Assembly (NCBI RefSeq): GCF_024498955.1
Contig: NZ_CP093311.1
Coordinates: forward strand, 434,001-498,000
Length of the DNA: 64,000 bases
Origin: Thermomonas paludicola
GTDB taxonomy: Bacteria > Pseudomonadota > Gammaproteobacteria > Xanthomonadales > Xanthomonadaceae
Direction of reading: 5' to 3'
The notes under the pieces were generated by a model. The model searched no databases. It had not been told where the DNA came from and worked only from the letters and a program-made list of their open reading frames with translations. Positions within the stretch are counted from its first letter, which is position 1; each line of letters opens with the position of its first letter. Below, piece by piece: positions 1-8,186 of this stretch. Both the position numbers and the translations under genes were made by a program.

Positions 1-1336
1 GGGTCTGCGCAGGGAAAATCGGCGCGCCGCGATACGGGTCGAAGGCTTTCTGCGCGAGGATCTCCAGCGACACGCGCGCGCATTCCACCAGCATCTTCAG
101 GTCGAAGCCTTCCGCATCCCCCAGGTAGTTGGGGTCGATCAGCGGCTTGTCGCTGGCGCGGTTGCTGGCCAGCGTCAGTCGGCCGCGACTGTGGGGACGC
201 AGGAAGCAGGCGTGCATCGTGTAGCCATCGCCGGGCAGGCGGTGGCGGCCGTGGTCGTCGATCATGGCCGGAATGAAATGCAGCTGGATGTCGGCGCGCG
301 CATCGGGGGCAAGGGTCGAGCGCACGAAGCCTGCACCCTCGGCCACGTTGCTGGTACCGGGGCCGCGATGCCCGCGCAGGAAATAGTCGAACGCCGTCTT
401 CAGCTCGCTGGCGCGGTCGTAGCTCAGCGGCTGGCTGCAATGCTGCAGCGTGGTGACGTCCAGATGATCCTGCAGGTTGTCGCCGACGCCGCATGCATCG
501 TGGCGCACGTCGATGCCGAGCTTGCGCAGGGCATCGGCCGGCCCGATGCCGGACAGCATCAACAGTTGCGGCGAATTGATCGCGCCGCCGCTCAGGATGA
601 CCTCGCGCCGGGCTTCGAACTGCAGGCTGCGGCTGCCCTGCGAGCACGCCACGCCGGTGGCGCGGTTGCCGGTGAAGGTGATGCGATTGACGTTGATGCC
701 GGTGCGCACGGTCAGGTTGGGCCGCGTCTTGGCCGGGTTCAGGTAGGCCACTGCGGCAGAGCAGCGCGCGCCGTCGCGCTGGGTGACCTGGTACTGGCCC
801 ACGCCTTCCTGCTGCGCGCCATTGAAGTCGGGGTTGAACGGGAAGCCGGCTTGCTGGCCGGCGTCCACGAAGACGCGCGTCAGCGGGTTGACGTGGCGCA
901 GGTCCGCCACCGAGAGCGGGCCGGACGCGCCGTGCCAGGCATCGCCGCCACGGGCATTGCCCTCGCTGCGCTTGAAGTAGGGCAGCACATTGTCCCAGTG
1001 CCAGCCGGTGGCGCCATGCGCCGCCCACTCGTCGTAGTCGGCGGCAACGCCGCGGATGTAGCACATCGCGTTGATCGAACTGGAGCCGCCCAGCACCTTG
1101 CCGCGCGGGCACCAGAGCACGCGCCCACCCAACTGCGCCTGCGGCACGGTGGCGTAGTTCCAGTTGATCGATGTCAGCGCGGCGATCTTGGCCAGCCCGG
1201 CGGGCATGTGGATGAAGGGGTGCCAGTCACGCCCGCCGGCTTCCAGCAACAGCACGCGCGTGTTCGGGTCTTCGCTGAGCCGGTTGGCCAGTACGCAACC
1301 GGCCGAGCCGGCACCGATGATGATGTAGTCGAACAC
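1..1336 (-). CDS. GMC-family FAD-dependent oxidoreductase (choline dehydrogenase-like), C-terminus cut by window edge
   Basis: The visible 445 codons read as a glucose-methanol-choline oxidoreductase, a flavoenzyme that oxidises alcohols (choline or a related substrate). The N-terminus carries the FAD-binding Rossmann motif (DYIIIGAGSAGCVLANRL), followed by the family signature around LGGSSSINAMCYIRG and the second GMC signature SGGAINSPQLLMLSGIG near the middle. The reading frame stays open to base 1, so roughly the last 90 residues, including the C-terminal catalytic His-Asn/His pair, lie outside. The start is a GTG at 1336, the only start codon directly before the FAD motif. Substrate cannot be told from sequence; choline/betaine operon partners are not visible. 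It is divergent from the carrier gene at 1465. Confidence 0.88.
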   Translation of the reverse strand, partial: MFDYIIIGAGSAGCVLANRLSEDPNTRVLLLEAGGRDWHPFIHMPAGLAKIAALTSINWNYATVPQAQLGGRVLWCPRGKVLGGSSSINAMCYIRGVAADYDEWAAHGATGWHWDNVLPYFKRSEGNARGGDAWHGASGPLSVADLRHVNPLTRVFVDAGQQAGFPFNPDFNGAQQEGVGQYQVTQRDGARCSAAVAYLNPAKTRPNLTVRTGINVNRITFTGNRATGVACSQGSRSLQFEARREVILSGGAINSPQLLMLSGIGPADALRKLGIDVRHDACGVGDNLQDHLDVTTLQHCSQPLSYDRASELKTAFDYFLRGHRGPGTSNVAEGAGFVRSTLAPDARADIQLHFIPAMIDDHGRHRLPGDGYTMHACFLRPHSRGRLTLASNRASDKPLIDPNYLGDAEGFDLKMLVECARVSLEILAQKAFDPYRGAPIFPAQT

Positions 1337-1464
1337 ATGCTGTCCCGCTGCGATGACAGGTCGAACCTATGCGCGGTGGCTAGAGCAAATGCTCGGCCGC
1401 CGGGCTGGCACCGGTACGCGCCTGCGGTTACCGTTGCGCATCGCGGTCTCCACCCCGGCATGTC

Positions 1465-2811
1465 ATGACTCGTCGCCCCGCCGCTTCCGGCAGCATCGGC
1501 CGCTTCAAAACCGCGCTGGGCGAATCGCCGCCGCTGCTGTGGTCATTCCTGTATTTTTTCTGCCTGCTGTGCGGCTATTACGTGCTGCGCCCGGTGCGCG
1601 AGGCGATGGGCGCGTCCAGCGACGTTGCCGCCGTGTTCCCGGCGGCGTTCATCGACTTCTTCGCGGCGCATGGCCTGCCGCTCAAGGACTTCACCCTGCA
1701 GGTGCTGTTCACCTGCACGTTCCTGATCATGCTGGTGCTGCAACCGGCCTATGGCTGGCTGGTCAGCCGCTGGCCACGGCGGGTGTTCCTGCCCGCGGTG
1801 TACGGCTTCTTCATCCTCACCCTGCTGCTGTTCTACGTGATGTTCAACAGCGGCGTGCCGGGGCGCGGGATGGCGTTCTTCCTGTGGATCACCGTGTTCA
1901 ACCTGTTTGCGGTGGCGGTGTTCTGGAGCTTCATGGCCGATGTCTGGTCGGATGCCGACGCGCGCCGGTGCTATGGCTACATCGGCGCGGCCGGCACGTT
2001 TGGCGCCATCCTCGGGCCGATGTTGACCCGCGTGCTGGTTGAGCGGATTGGCATCGCCCATTTGATGCTGGTGTCCGCTGGCTTCCTCGCGCTGTGCATC
2101 GTTTGCCTGTTGCGGCTGCGTCGTCATGCCGTACAGCGTGAGCTGCAGCAGCACTTGGCCAGCGGCGAGACGCCGATGGGGGGCAGCGTGCTGGCCGGGT
2201 TGAAGCTGCTCGCCAGCGAGCCGCTGCTGCGCTGGATGGCGGTGCTGACCGTGTTCGGCGTGGGCGTCGGCACGCTGCTCTACAACGAGCAGGCCGCCAT
2301 CGTGCGCAAGTTCTATCCGGATCCGCAGGCGGCAACGGCCTATTACGCAAGCATCGATCTGGCGGTGAATGGGCTGACCCTGCTGGTGCAGCTGTTGGCG
2401 ACGCGCAGCCTGTTGTCGCGCTTCGGCATCAGGCCGGCGCTGCTGTTGCCGGCATTCGCCGTGCTGCTTGGCTACGCCGCGCTGGCGGCCTCGCCGTTGC
2501 CGCTGCTGGTGGCGGTGGTGCAGGTGGTCACGCGCAGCGGCGAGTTCTCGCTGGGCAAGCCGGCGCGCGAGACCATCTATACGCGCGTTGCCCGCGAATG
2601 GCGTTACAAGGCCGGTGCAGCCATCGACACGGTGATCTACCGCGGCGGCGACTTGACCTTTGTCTGGCTCCACAAACTGCTGTCGGCGTTGGGTTCGCAG
2701 GCGGTGTTTGGCGTTGGCCTGCTGGTGGCCGGCGGCTTCGTGCTGGGCGCGTGGAAGCTTGCTGGCGAAGCGGAAAAGCTGCCGCAGGCGCGCACCGGAG
2801 CGCCGGACTGA
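1465..2811 (+). CDS. NTT/MFS-type multi-pass transporter
   Basis: A 448-residue integral membrane protein with about 11-12 hydrophobic segments. The first begins near residue 25 (LLWSFLYFFCLLCGYYVLRPVREAMG), and the pattern LCGYYVLRPVRE resembles the NTP/NDP-translocase-like (NTT/TLC) carriers and their MFS relatives found in free-living proteobacteria. These relatives are mostly uncharacterised, so ATP/ADP exchange should not be assumed. The ATG at 1465 follows the divergent GMC gene by 128 bases. It converges on fadE, and a perfect hairpin separates the two stop codons. Substrate unknown. Confidence 0.75.
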   Translation: MTRRPAASGSIGRFKTALGESPPLLWSFLYFFCLLCGYYVLRPVREAMGASSDVAAVFPAAFIDFFAAHGLPLKDFTLQVLFTCTFLIMLVLQPAYGWLVSRWPRRVFLPAVYGFFILTLLLFYVMFNSGVPGRGMAFFLWITVFNLFAVAVFWSFMADVWSDADARRCYGYIGAAGTFGAILGPMLTRVLVERIGIAHLMLVSAGFLALCIVCLLRLRRHAVQRELQQHLASGETPMGGSVLAGLKLLASEPLLRWMAVLTVFGVGVGTLLYNEQAAIVRKFYPDPQAATAYYASIDLAVNGLTLLVQLLATRSLLSRFGIRPALLLPAFAVLLGYAALAASPLPLLVAVVQVVTRSGEFSLGKPARETIYTRVAREWRYKAGAAIDTVIYRGGDLTFVWLHKLLSALGSQAVFGVGLLVAGGFVLGAWKLAGEAEKLPQARTGAPD

Positions 2812-2812
2812 A

Positions 2813-2848
2813 CATGGCAACGGCGGGCCGAAGCCCGCCGTTGCCATG
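2813..2848. terminator. Bidirectional terminator-like hairpin
   Basis: A perfect 16-bp stem (2813-2828 pairing with 2833-2848) with a CGAA loop lies between the convergent carrier and fadE genes. It begins two bases after the carrier stop codon. There is no clear T-run on either side, so the call rests on symmetry and position. Confidence 0.7.
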
Positions 2849-2870
2849 CAGTGCGCGCAGGAAGCGCGGC

Positions 2871-5345
2871 TTATGCCACGGCGCGCTTGCCGCTTTCGGC
2901 GTGGGTGTCGTAGTAGCTGGCGGCGCGCAGCTCGTGGGCGTCGAAGTCGTCCACCGTGATCGTGTCCAGGGTGATCGCATGCAGCTCTTCCAGCTGCTTG
3001 CGCTCGTCGGCGGTGATCCAGCCCTCGCGCACGCCTTCGTCCAGCTGCGAGGCGAAGTCCAGCGCTTCGATGTCCTTGGTCTTCAGCGCCTTCAGGAACT
3101 TGCGCTCCACCGGCTCGGCCAGAATGGCTTTCGCCAGATAGCTGTTGATGCGGCCACCGGGGTTGTGCTCGCCCGGGGTCAGGAACACGCCGCTGGCGAG
3201 GCGCTCGCGCGCTTCGTTGGGGGTCATCAGCAGCATGGCCACGCGATGGCTGAGGCGGTCGCCCGGGGCGACGGCGCGGCGGCCCAGCGGGAACACCAGC
3301 GGCCACAGCAACCAGCCCAGCGGCTTGATCGGGAAGTTGCGCAGCGCCTGCGACAGCGCCAGCTCGATCTCGTAGGCGCTGTTGTGGAACGCCCAGGCCA
3401 GCAGCGGCTTGTCGGCGTCCGGGCAGCCTTCGTCGTGATGCCGCTTGAGCACCGCGCCCATCATGTACAGGTGGCTGAGCACGTCGCCGAGCCGGCCGGA
3501 CAGCGACTCCTTGAACTTCAGCCGGCCGCCCAGCGCGCCCAGCGACACGTCGGTCAGCAACGCGAGGTTGGCAGCGTAACGATTGAGCTTGCGGAAGAAT
3601 TTCCTGGTGTACGCATCGCCCGGCACTGCGCCGATGCTGGCCCCGGTCAGGCCAAACCAGACCGAGCGCACGGCGTTGGACATCGCGCCGCCGACGTGCG
3701 CGTACAGCGCGCCGTCCAGCGCCGCCAGCCCGGCCTTCGCATCCGGATCCTGCGCCGCCCGCATCTCCTTGAGGATGTACGGATGGCAGAGGATCGAGCC
3801 CTGGCCGAAGATCAGCAGGCTGCGGGTCATGATGTTGGCGCCTTCCACCGTGATCGCGATGGGCGCCGCCTGCCACGAGCGGCCGGCGAAGTTGCGCGGG
3901 CCCAGGATGATGCCCTTGCCGCCGATGACGTCCATCACGTCCTTGGCGATTTCGCGGGCCGCATTGGTGCAGTGGTACTTGGCGATGGCGGATGGCACCG
4001 ATGGCACGTCGCCGCGATCCACCGCCGCCGCCGTGGCCTGCGACAGCGCACTGATCGCATAGGCCTTGCCGCCGATCCGCGCCAGCGCTTCTTCCACGCC
4101 TTCAAAGCGACCGATCGACAGCCCGAACTGCTTGCGGATGCGCGCATAGGCGCCGGTGACCACGGCCCCCGACTTGGCGCCGCCGCTGGCGGTGGAGGGC
4201 AGGGTGATCGAGCGCCCCACGGCCAGACATTCGTTGAGCATGTTCCAGCCCTTGCCGGCCATTTCGACGCCGCCGATCAGCTGGCTGAGCGGGATGAACA
4301 CATCCTTGCCGCGCACCGGCCCGTTCTGGAACGGCGAGTTCAGCGGGAAGTGGCGGCGGCCGACATCGACGCCGGGGGTGTCGCTGGGCAGCAGCGCCAG
4401 GGTGATGCCGATGTCGCGGGTGTCGCCCAGCAGGCCGTCCGGATCGTACATGCGGAAGGCCATGCCGATCAGCGTGGAGACCGGCGCAAGGGTGATGTAG
4501 CGCTTGTCGAACGTCAGCCGCAGGCCCAGCACGTGCGCGCCGTTCCACTCGCCCTTGCAGACGATGCCGAAGTCGGGGATCGAGGTCGCATCCGAGCCGG
4601 CGAACGGGCCGGTCAGGCCGAAGCAGGGCACTTCCTGGCCGATCGCCAGCCGCGGCAGGTAATAGTCCTTCTGTTCCTGCGTGCCGTAGTGGTTGATCAA
4701 CTCGCCGGGGCCCAGCGAGTTGGGCACGCCGACGGTGGCGCTGACCACGCTGGAGATCGAGGCGATCTTCTGGATCACCTTGTGGTGGGCCAGCGCGGAG
4801 AAGCCCAGGCCGCCGTACTGCTTCGGAATGATCATCCCGAAGAATTTGTTCTGCTTGATGAAGTCCCACAGCTCCGGCGGCAGGTCGGCGTGGACGTGGG
4901 TGATTTCCCAGTCGTTGATGCGCTTGCACAGCTCTTCCACCGGACCGTCGAGAAAGGCTTGTTCTTCCGCGCTCAGCTGCGGCTTCGGATAGGCCAGCAG
5001 CTTGTTCCAGTCGGGCTTGCCGGAAAACAGGTCGCCCTCGAAGCCGACCGAGCCGGTTTCCAGTGCGATCTTCTCGGTCTGTGACAGCGGCGGCAGCGCC
5101 TTGCGCAGGAAGCCCAGCGCCGGCGCGGTCAGCAGCGGCTTGCGGATGGCCGGAACCAGCAGTGGCACGGCGAGCACGGCTACCAGCACGGCGGCAATGG
5201 CGGTTGCCATCGGGTTGCTGCCCAGCAGCCAGCAGGCCACCAGCAGGGTGGCGGTGACAGCAGCCCAAACGGCGAGCCGCAGCCGGTGATAGGCGGCGAA
5301 GGCGGCAACAACGAAAATGGCGATGAAAGGCAGGACGACGCTCAT
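2871..5345 (-). CDS. fadE: Acyl-CoA dehydrogenase FadE
   Basis: 824 residues, close to the length of E. coli FadE (814), much larger than ordinary acyl-CoA dehydrogenases. It catalyses the first, FAD-dependent step of fatty-acid beta-oxidation (acyl-CoA to trans-2-enoyl-CoA). The first 75 residues hold two or three hydrophobic segments, as in other FadE proteins. The dehydrogenase core follows, with FFGMIIPKQYGGLGFS, CFGLTGPFAGSDA and, near residue 500, TVEGANIMTR, which contains the likely catalytic glutamate. The C-terminal extension (about 570-824) is the DUF1974-type FadE tail. It is divergently transcribed from a TetR regulator with palindromes between them, which suggests control by a fatty-acyl-responsive repressor (inference). 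Confidence 0.93.
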   Translation of the reverse strand: MSVVLPFIAIFVVAAFAAYHRLRLAVWAAVTATLLVACWLLGSNPMATAIAAVLVAVLAVPLLVPAIRKPLLTAPALGFLRKALPPLSQTEKIALETGSVGFEGDLFSGKPDWNKLLAYPKPQLSAEEQAFLDGPVEELCKRINDWEITHVHADLPPELWDFIKQNKFFGMIIPKQYGGLGFSALAHHKVIQKIASISSVVSATVGVPNSLGPGELINHYGTQEQKDYYLPRLAIGQEVPCFGLTGPFAGSDATSIPDFGIVCKGEWNGAHVLGLRLTFDKRYITLAPVSTLIGMAFRMYDPDGLLGDTRDIGITLALLPSDTPGVDVGRRHFPLNSPFQNGPVRGKDVFIPLSQLIGGVEMAGKGWNMLNECLAVGRSITLPSTASGGAKSGAVVTGAYARIRKQFGLSIGRFEGVEEALARIGGKAYAISALSQATAAAVDRGDVPSVPSAIAKYHCTNAAREIAKDVMDVIGGKGIILGPRNFAGRSWQAAPIAITVEGANIMTRSLLIFGQGSILCHPYILKEMRAAQDPDAKAGLAALDGALYAHVGGAMSNAVRSVWFGLTGASIGAVPGDAYTRKFFRKLNRYAANLALLTDVSLGALGGRLKFKESLSGRLGDVLSHLYMMGAVLKRHHDEGCPDADKPLLAWAFHNSAYEIELALSQALRNFPIKPLGWLLWPLVFPLGRRAVAPGDRLSHRVAMLLMTPNEARERLASGVFLTPGEHNPGGRINSYLAKAILAEPVERKFLKALKTKDIEALDFASQLDEGVREGWITADERKQLEELHAITLDTITVDDFDAHELRAASYYDTHAESGKRAVA

Positions 5346-5412
5346 GTTGGTGCTCCCGGGAATACGGCAATCTTGGGGAGGCAGGCATTGCGCACGCAGG
5401 GCGCCTTGCTTA

Positions 5413-5430
5413 CCATACGGCCTAGTATGG
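5413..5430. promoter_or_regulatory. Candidate TetR operator in the fadE/tetR intergenic region
   Basis: Inverted repeat CCATAC-6 nt-GTATGG, perfectly symmetric in its arms, located 68 bases upstream of the fadE start and 88 bases upstream of the tetR start. Placement between a TetR gene and its divergent partner is typical of an autoregulated operator. The assignment is inferred. Confidence 0.55.
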
Positions 5431-5493
5431 CGAATGCGCGGTGTCTGTCAACGCGCAAAACAGAGTGAAAACTCAGCATACTGCCACCCACCG

Positions 5494-5504
5494 ATACCGT
5501 ATGG
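5494..5504. promoter_or_regulatory. Second candidate TetR half-site/operator
   Basis: ATACCGTATGG contains the short palindrome ATAC-C-GTAT and repeats the GTATGG arm of the 5413-5430 site. It ends 14 bases before the tetR ATG, a position suited to autorepression. The half-site is short, so chance is possible. Confidence 0.4.
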
Positions 5505-5517
5505 AACGAGCGCAGCG

Positions 5518-6093
5518 ATGACCGAGTCTGCACCCCGCAGTGGGCGCCTGAGTGCCGAGGACTGGGCGCGTGAGGCGTTGGACCAGATTTCAGAGCAGGG
5601 GGTGGCGTCGGTGGCAGTGGAGCCGCTGGCCCGCCGGCTGGGCGTGACCAAGGGCAGTTTCTACTGGCATTTCCCGTCCCGTGATGCACTGCTGCAGGCA
5701 GCGCTGGAGCGGTGGGAGCGCGACGAACAAACCGCCTATGTCGCGCTGGAGTCGATCAGCGACGCCACCGAGCGCCTGCGCACCCTGTTCAAGCTGATCG
5801 CGCACCACAACAAGACTCACATCATTTATTCGGAGCTGCTCAAGGCAGCGGGGCATCCCGCGGTGGATGCGGTGCTTGGCCACGTGCTTGAGCGCCGCAC
5901 CGGCTTCCTGTTTGCCTCGTTCCGCCAGGCCGGGTTGAGCCAGAAGGATGCGCTCAACCGCGCGCGCATGACATATGCGATGTATGTCGGCTTCCTGCAG
6001 CTGGAACTGCCGAAGTTCCAGAACCGGCAGCCGCTGGATGGCTTCGATGGCTACATCGAACACATGATGGTGACGCTCATCCCGCGTGACTGA
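5518..6093 (+). CDS. TetR/AcrR-family transcriptional regulator
   Basis: 191 residues, standard TetR size. The N-terminal helix-turn-helix is clear (ASVAVEPLARRLGVTKGSFYWHFPSRDALL, about residues 28-57; the GSFYWHF signature is diagnostic). The C-terminal ligand domain (about 70-191) is not assignable by motif. The ATG at 5518 was chosen because the HTH then starts at the usual distance; upstream codons in the same frame are unlikely protein. It is divergent from fadE and likely controls it and itself through the palindromes at 5413-5430 and 5494-5504. The ligand is probably an acyl-CoA, judged only by context. Confidence 0.9.
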   Translation: MTESAPRSGRLSAEDWAREALDQISEQGVASVAVEPLARRLGVTKGSFYWHFPSRDALLQAALERWERDEQTAYVALESISDATERLRTLFKLIAHHNKTHIIYSELLKAAGHPAVDAVLGHVLERRTGFLFASFRQAGLSQKDALNRARMTYAMYVGFLQLELPKFQNRQPLDGFDGYIEHMMVTLIPRD

Positions 6094-6180
6094 GCGCCGC
6101 TGCGCGCCCCACGGCGACGGCGTGTCGCCGGCTGCAATCGATTTCAATCAACGCCCGCGCCGGGCAAGGACCTTTGATTC

Positions 6181-7932
6181 ATGACCAGCAAACTCGACCG
6201 CTTGAACGAATGGGTGGCGGATGTAGCGCGCCTCACCCGCCCCGCCGTCATCCACTGGTGCGATGGCAGCGACGCGGAGAGCGCAGCACTGCGCGAGCAG
6301 ATGCTTGCCGATGGCACGCTGATCGAGCTCAACCAGCAGACGCATCCGGGCAGCTATCTGCATCGCTCGCATCCGGATGACGTGGCGCGCGTCGAGCACC
6401 TGACCTTCGTGTGCACGCCCGAGCGCGAGGATGCCGGACCCAACAACCACTGGATGGCGCCGGCAGACGCCCACGCCAGGATCGATGCGCTGTTCGACGG
6501 CTGCATGCAGGGGCGCACGATGTACGTCATCCCCTACTGCATGGGGCCGATCGATTCCCCGCTGTCGCGCTGCGGCGTGGAGATCACCGACAGCCCCTAT
6601 GTGGTCGCCAACATGCGGATCATGACCCGCATGGGCGTGCCGGCGCTGGCGCGCATCGAGCGGGAAGGCAGCTTCGTCAAGGGGCTGCATTCCATCGGCG
6701 AGCTCGACCCCGAGCGCCGCCTGATCATGCACTTCCCGGAAGAGCTGGCCATCAAGTCCTACGGCTCCGGTTACGGCGGCAACGCGCTGCTGGGCAAGAA
6801 GTGCCATGCACTGCGCATCGCCAGCCATCAGGCGCGCCAGGAAGGTTGGCTGGCCGAACACATGCTGATCCTCGGCATCGAAAACCCGCAGGGCCAGACC
6901 CACTACATCGCCGCCGCGTTCCCGTCGGCCTGCGGCAAGACCAACCTGGCGATGCTGATTCCACCCGAAGGCTATCGCCGGGATGGCTGGAAGGTGTGGA
7001 CGATCGGCGATGACATCTGCTGGATGCGGCCGGGCGCCGATGGCCGCCTGTACGCCATCAACCCGGAAGCCGGCTTCTTTGGCGTGGCCCCCGGCACCTC
7101 GGCCAAGTCCAACGCCAATGCACTGGCGTCGATTCAATCCAACACCATCTTCACCAACGTCGGCATCACCGCCGACCAGCAGCCGTGGTGGGAAGGCATC
7201 GACAACGGGCTGGCGCCGGTGACCGACTGGCGCGGCGAGCCCTTCGATTCCGCCAAGCGCCCCGCGGCGCACCCCAACTCGCGCTTCACCGTCAGCGCGA
7301 AGCAGTGCCCGTCCTACTCGGACATGGCCGAAGATGCGCAGGGCGTTCCGATTTCCGCCATCGTCTTCGGTGGCCGCCGCGCCTCGCTGGTGCCGTTGGT
7401 GTTCGAAGCGCGCGACTGGACGCACGGCGTGCTGGTGGGTGCGGCCATGGGCTCGGAAACCACGGCGGCGGCCACTGGCGCGGTGGGCGTGATGCGCCGC
7501 GACCCGATGGCGATGAAGCCGTTCTGCGGCTACAACTTCGCCGACTACTTCGGCCATTGGCTGTCGTTCGACCAGCCGGGCGCGCAACTGCCCAAGGTCT
7601 TCCACGTCAATTGGTTCCGCAAGGGCGAGAACGGCAAGTTCCTGTGGCCTGGCTTCGGCGACAACCTGCGCGTGCTGGAGTGGATGATCCAGCGCGTGGA
7701 AGGCCGCGCCGCCGCGACCGAGACCCCGATTGGCCATCTGCCGACGGCGGATGACCTCAATCTTGATGGGGTGGCGCTGTCCGACGAAGCGCGCGAAACG
7801 CTGTTTGGCTTCGAGCACGCAGGTTGGCAGGCCGAATTCGCCGGCATCGGTGAGTACCTGGCCGAGTACGGCCCGCGGCTGCCGCAAGCCCTGCTGGACG
7901 AACAGCGGCGGATCGCAGCGGCACTGGCCTGA
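6181..7932 (+). CDS. pckG: Phosphoenolpyruvate carboxykinase (GTP)
   Basis: 583 residues. The enzyme interconverts oxaloacetate and PEP using GTP and commits carbon to gluconeogenesis in the cytosol. GTP-type signatures are present: the P-loop/kinase-1 motif with its reactive cysteine (FPSACGKTNLAML), the metal/kinase-2 motif (IGDDICWM), and SKSNANALASIQSNTIFTNV. The ATP-dependent family has a different architecture. A perfect hairpin follows the stop, so the gene is likely monocistronic. Its location downstream of the FadE/TetR pair fits growth on fatty acids or amino acids, but no shared regulation is visible. Confidence 0.96.
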   Translation: MTSKLDRLNEWVADVARLTRPAVIHWCDGSDAESAALREQMLADGTLIELNQQTHPGSYLHRSHPDDVARVEHLTFVCTPEREDAGPNNHWMAPADAHARIDALFDGCMQGRTMYVIPYCMGPIDSPLSRCGVEITDSPYVVANMRIMTRMGVPALARIEREGSFVKGLHSIGELDPERRLIMHFPEELAIKSYGSGYGGNALLGKKCHALRIASHQARQEGWLAEHMLILGIENPQGQTHYIAAAFPSACGKTNLAMLIPPEGYRRDGWKVWTIGDDICWMRPGADGRLYAINPEAGFFGVAPGTSAKSNANALASIQSNTIFTNVGITADQQPWWEGIDNGLAPVTDWRGEPFDSAKRPAAHPNSRFTVSAKQCPSYSDMAEDAQGVPISAIVFGGRRASLVPLVFEARDWTHGVLVGAAMGSETTAAATGAVGVMRRDPMAMKPFCGYNFADYFGHWLSFDQPGAQLPKVFHVNWFRKGENGKFLWPGFGDNLRVLEWMIQRVEGRAAATETPIGHLPTADDLNLDGVALSDEARETLFGFEHAGWQAEFAGIGEYLAEYGPRLPQALLDEQRRIAAALA

Positions 7933-7952
7933 CTGGCGCATCGCATCCCGAA

Positions 7953-7988
7953 GCAAGCAAGCCCCGGCGGATGCCGGGGCTTGCTTGC
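7953..7988 (+). terminator. Terminator-like hairpin after pckG
   Basis: Perfect 16-bp GC-rich stem (7953-7968 with 7973-7988), GGAT loop, starting 20 bases after the pckG stop. The 3' side has no long T-run, so termination strength is uncertain. Confidence 0.7.
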
Positions 7989-8082
7989 GTTCAGGAGGGC
8001 AAGGCTTCGCGCGCACCGGCCAGGCAGGAGTTGCAGGCGAAACTGAATGCGCCGATCGCAACCTGAATGCGGACTTAGGGGC

Positions 8083-8112
8083 TTGTTAAATAATTGTTGA
8101 CTGCTCTATAGT
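8083..8112 (+). promoter_or_regulatory. Candidate sigma-70 promoter of the TonB-dependent receptor
   Basis: TTGTTA (8083-8088), an 18-base spacer, and TATAGT (8107-8112), in a locally AT-rich patch. The ATG at 8187 would have a leader of about 68 bases. Read by eye only. Confidence 0.5.
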
Positions 8113-8186
8113 CGGCGGGTCAGGCCGACACAGGCCGGGCGTACTCGTAACTTTTTAGTCACTTTCGTCCCTATGGGGGTTACACA

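Noticed and set aside
2813..2848. Possible insertion-sequence end or mobile-element repeat
   Set aside because: No second copy, no transposase and no target duplication; position between convergent stops fits a terminator.
1543..3876. 777-codon open frame on the minus strand
   Set aside because: It spans antisense to the carrier gene and another frame of fadE; composition is Arg/Gln/His-rich with no motif, typical of third-position GC bias.
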